Origin: a virus | DNA length: 38,811 bases | IMG/VR virus record: IMGVR_UViG_3300017934_000019 | Coordinates: 1-38,811 of that record | Strand: one strand, 5' to 3' | In this document: in pieces, positions 38,799 to 38,811 of the stretch | Layout: each line of letters opens with the position of its first letter | Position numbering within the stretch: position 1 is the first letter of the stretch | Translations under genes and position numbers: made by a program | Notes under the pieces: model-generated | What the model was told of the DNA's origin: nothing | Databases searched by the model: none | What the model saw: only the letters and a program-made list of their open reading frames with translations

Positions 38799-38811
38799 CC
38801 ATTCGGGTGAG

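Noticed and set aside
1-38811. tRNA genes, integrase/attachment site, diversity-generating retroelement
   Set aside because: Looked for on both strands and saw no cloverleaf-like segments, recombinase motifs, or reverse transcriptase with template/variable repeats.

Overview
The window looks like a fragment of a tailed double-stranded DNA phage genome, probably a podovirus-like phage known mainly from metagenomes. It is AT-rich (about 37% GC by eye), uses the standard bacterial code with all three stops, and is packed with genes that overlap by a few bases. Both window edges cut through coding sequence, so the genome is incomplete here. I see no tRNA, rRNA, integrase, CRISPR array, insertion sequence, phage RNA polymerase or recognisable endolysin. 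The phage assignment rests on terminase, portal, scaffold and HK97-like major capsid genes in canonical order. The podovirus inference rests on adaptor-like genes, one very large tail protein, several fibre genes and three internal-virion-type genes, with no tape measure, sheath or major tail tube protein visible.

Plus strand, 1-27009, is the late or virion half. First come small genes, including a membrane protein and basic peptides (1-2352). Next are a FliA-like sigma factor and a stand-alone LuxR-type helix-turn-helix protein (2356-3064), a protein with ADP-ribosyltransferase-like motifs (3057-4184), the large terminase, the portal, a KTSC protein, the scaffold, the major capsid protein and a Ser/Thr-rich decoration-like protein (4181-10864). 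A strong intrinsic terminator follows at 10879-10909. The next block interleaves connector genes with a glycosyltransferase, a methyltransferase, tiny membrane proteins and a glycosyltransferase-methyltransferase fusion (10924-15574). The tail and fibre block (15556-23937) includes a LamG-type fibre with repeats and a 1218-residue protein. A GNAT acetyltransferase and three internal or ejection proteins end this half.

Minus strand, 38811-27006, is the replication, recombination and nucleotide half, read toward the virion genes. In transcription order it holds small zinc-finger genes, an SNF2-type helicase, many tiny genes, a Cas4/RecB-like Fe-S nuclease, a Sak4-like RecA-fold ATPase, a possible single-strand-binding protein, a DUF3820 protein, and a DNA polymerase that fuses a family-4 UDG-like domain, a 3'-5' exonuclease and a family A polymerase. 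A zinc-binding dNTP-diphosphohydrolase-like protein and a DUF3987-type ATPase follow. The two halves converge at 27006-27009, where one CTAG supplies both stop codons.

The minus-strand genes plausibly copy and recombine the genome, the sigma/LuxR pair may switch on late transcription, and the plus-strand genes build and fill the particle. The least ordinary parts are the glycosyltransferase/methyltransferase genes beside Ser/Thr-rich virion proteins, the altered O-helix of the polymerase, the ART-like protein next to the terminase, and the helicase zinc finger split over two frames.
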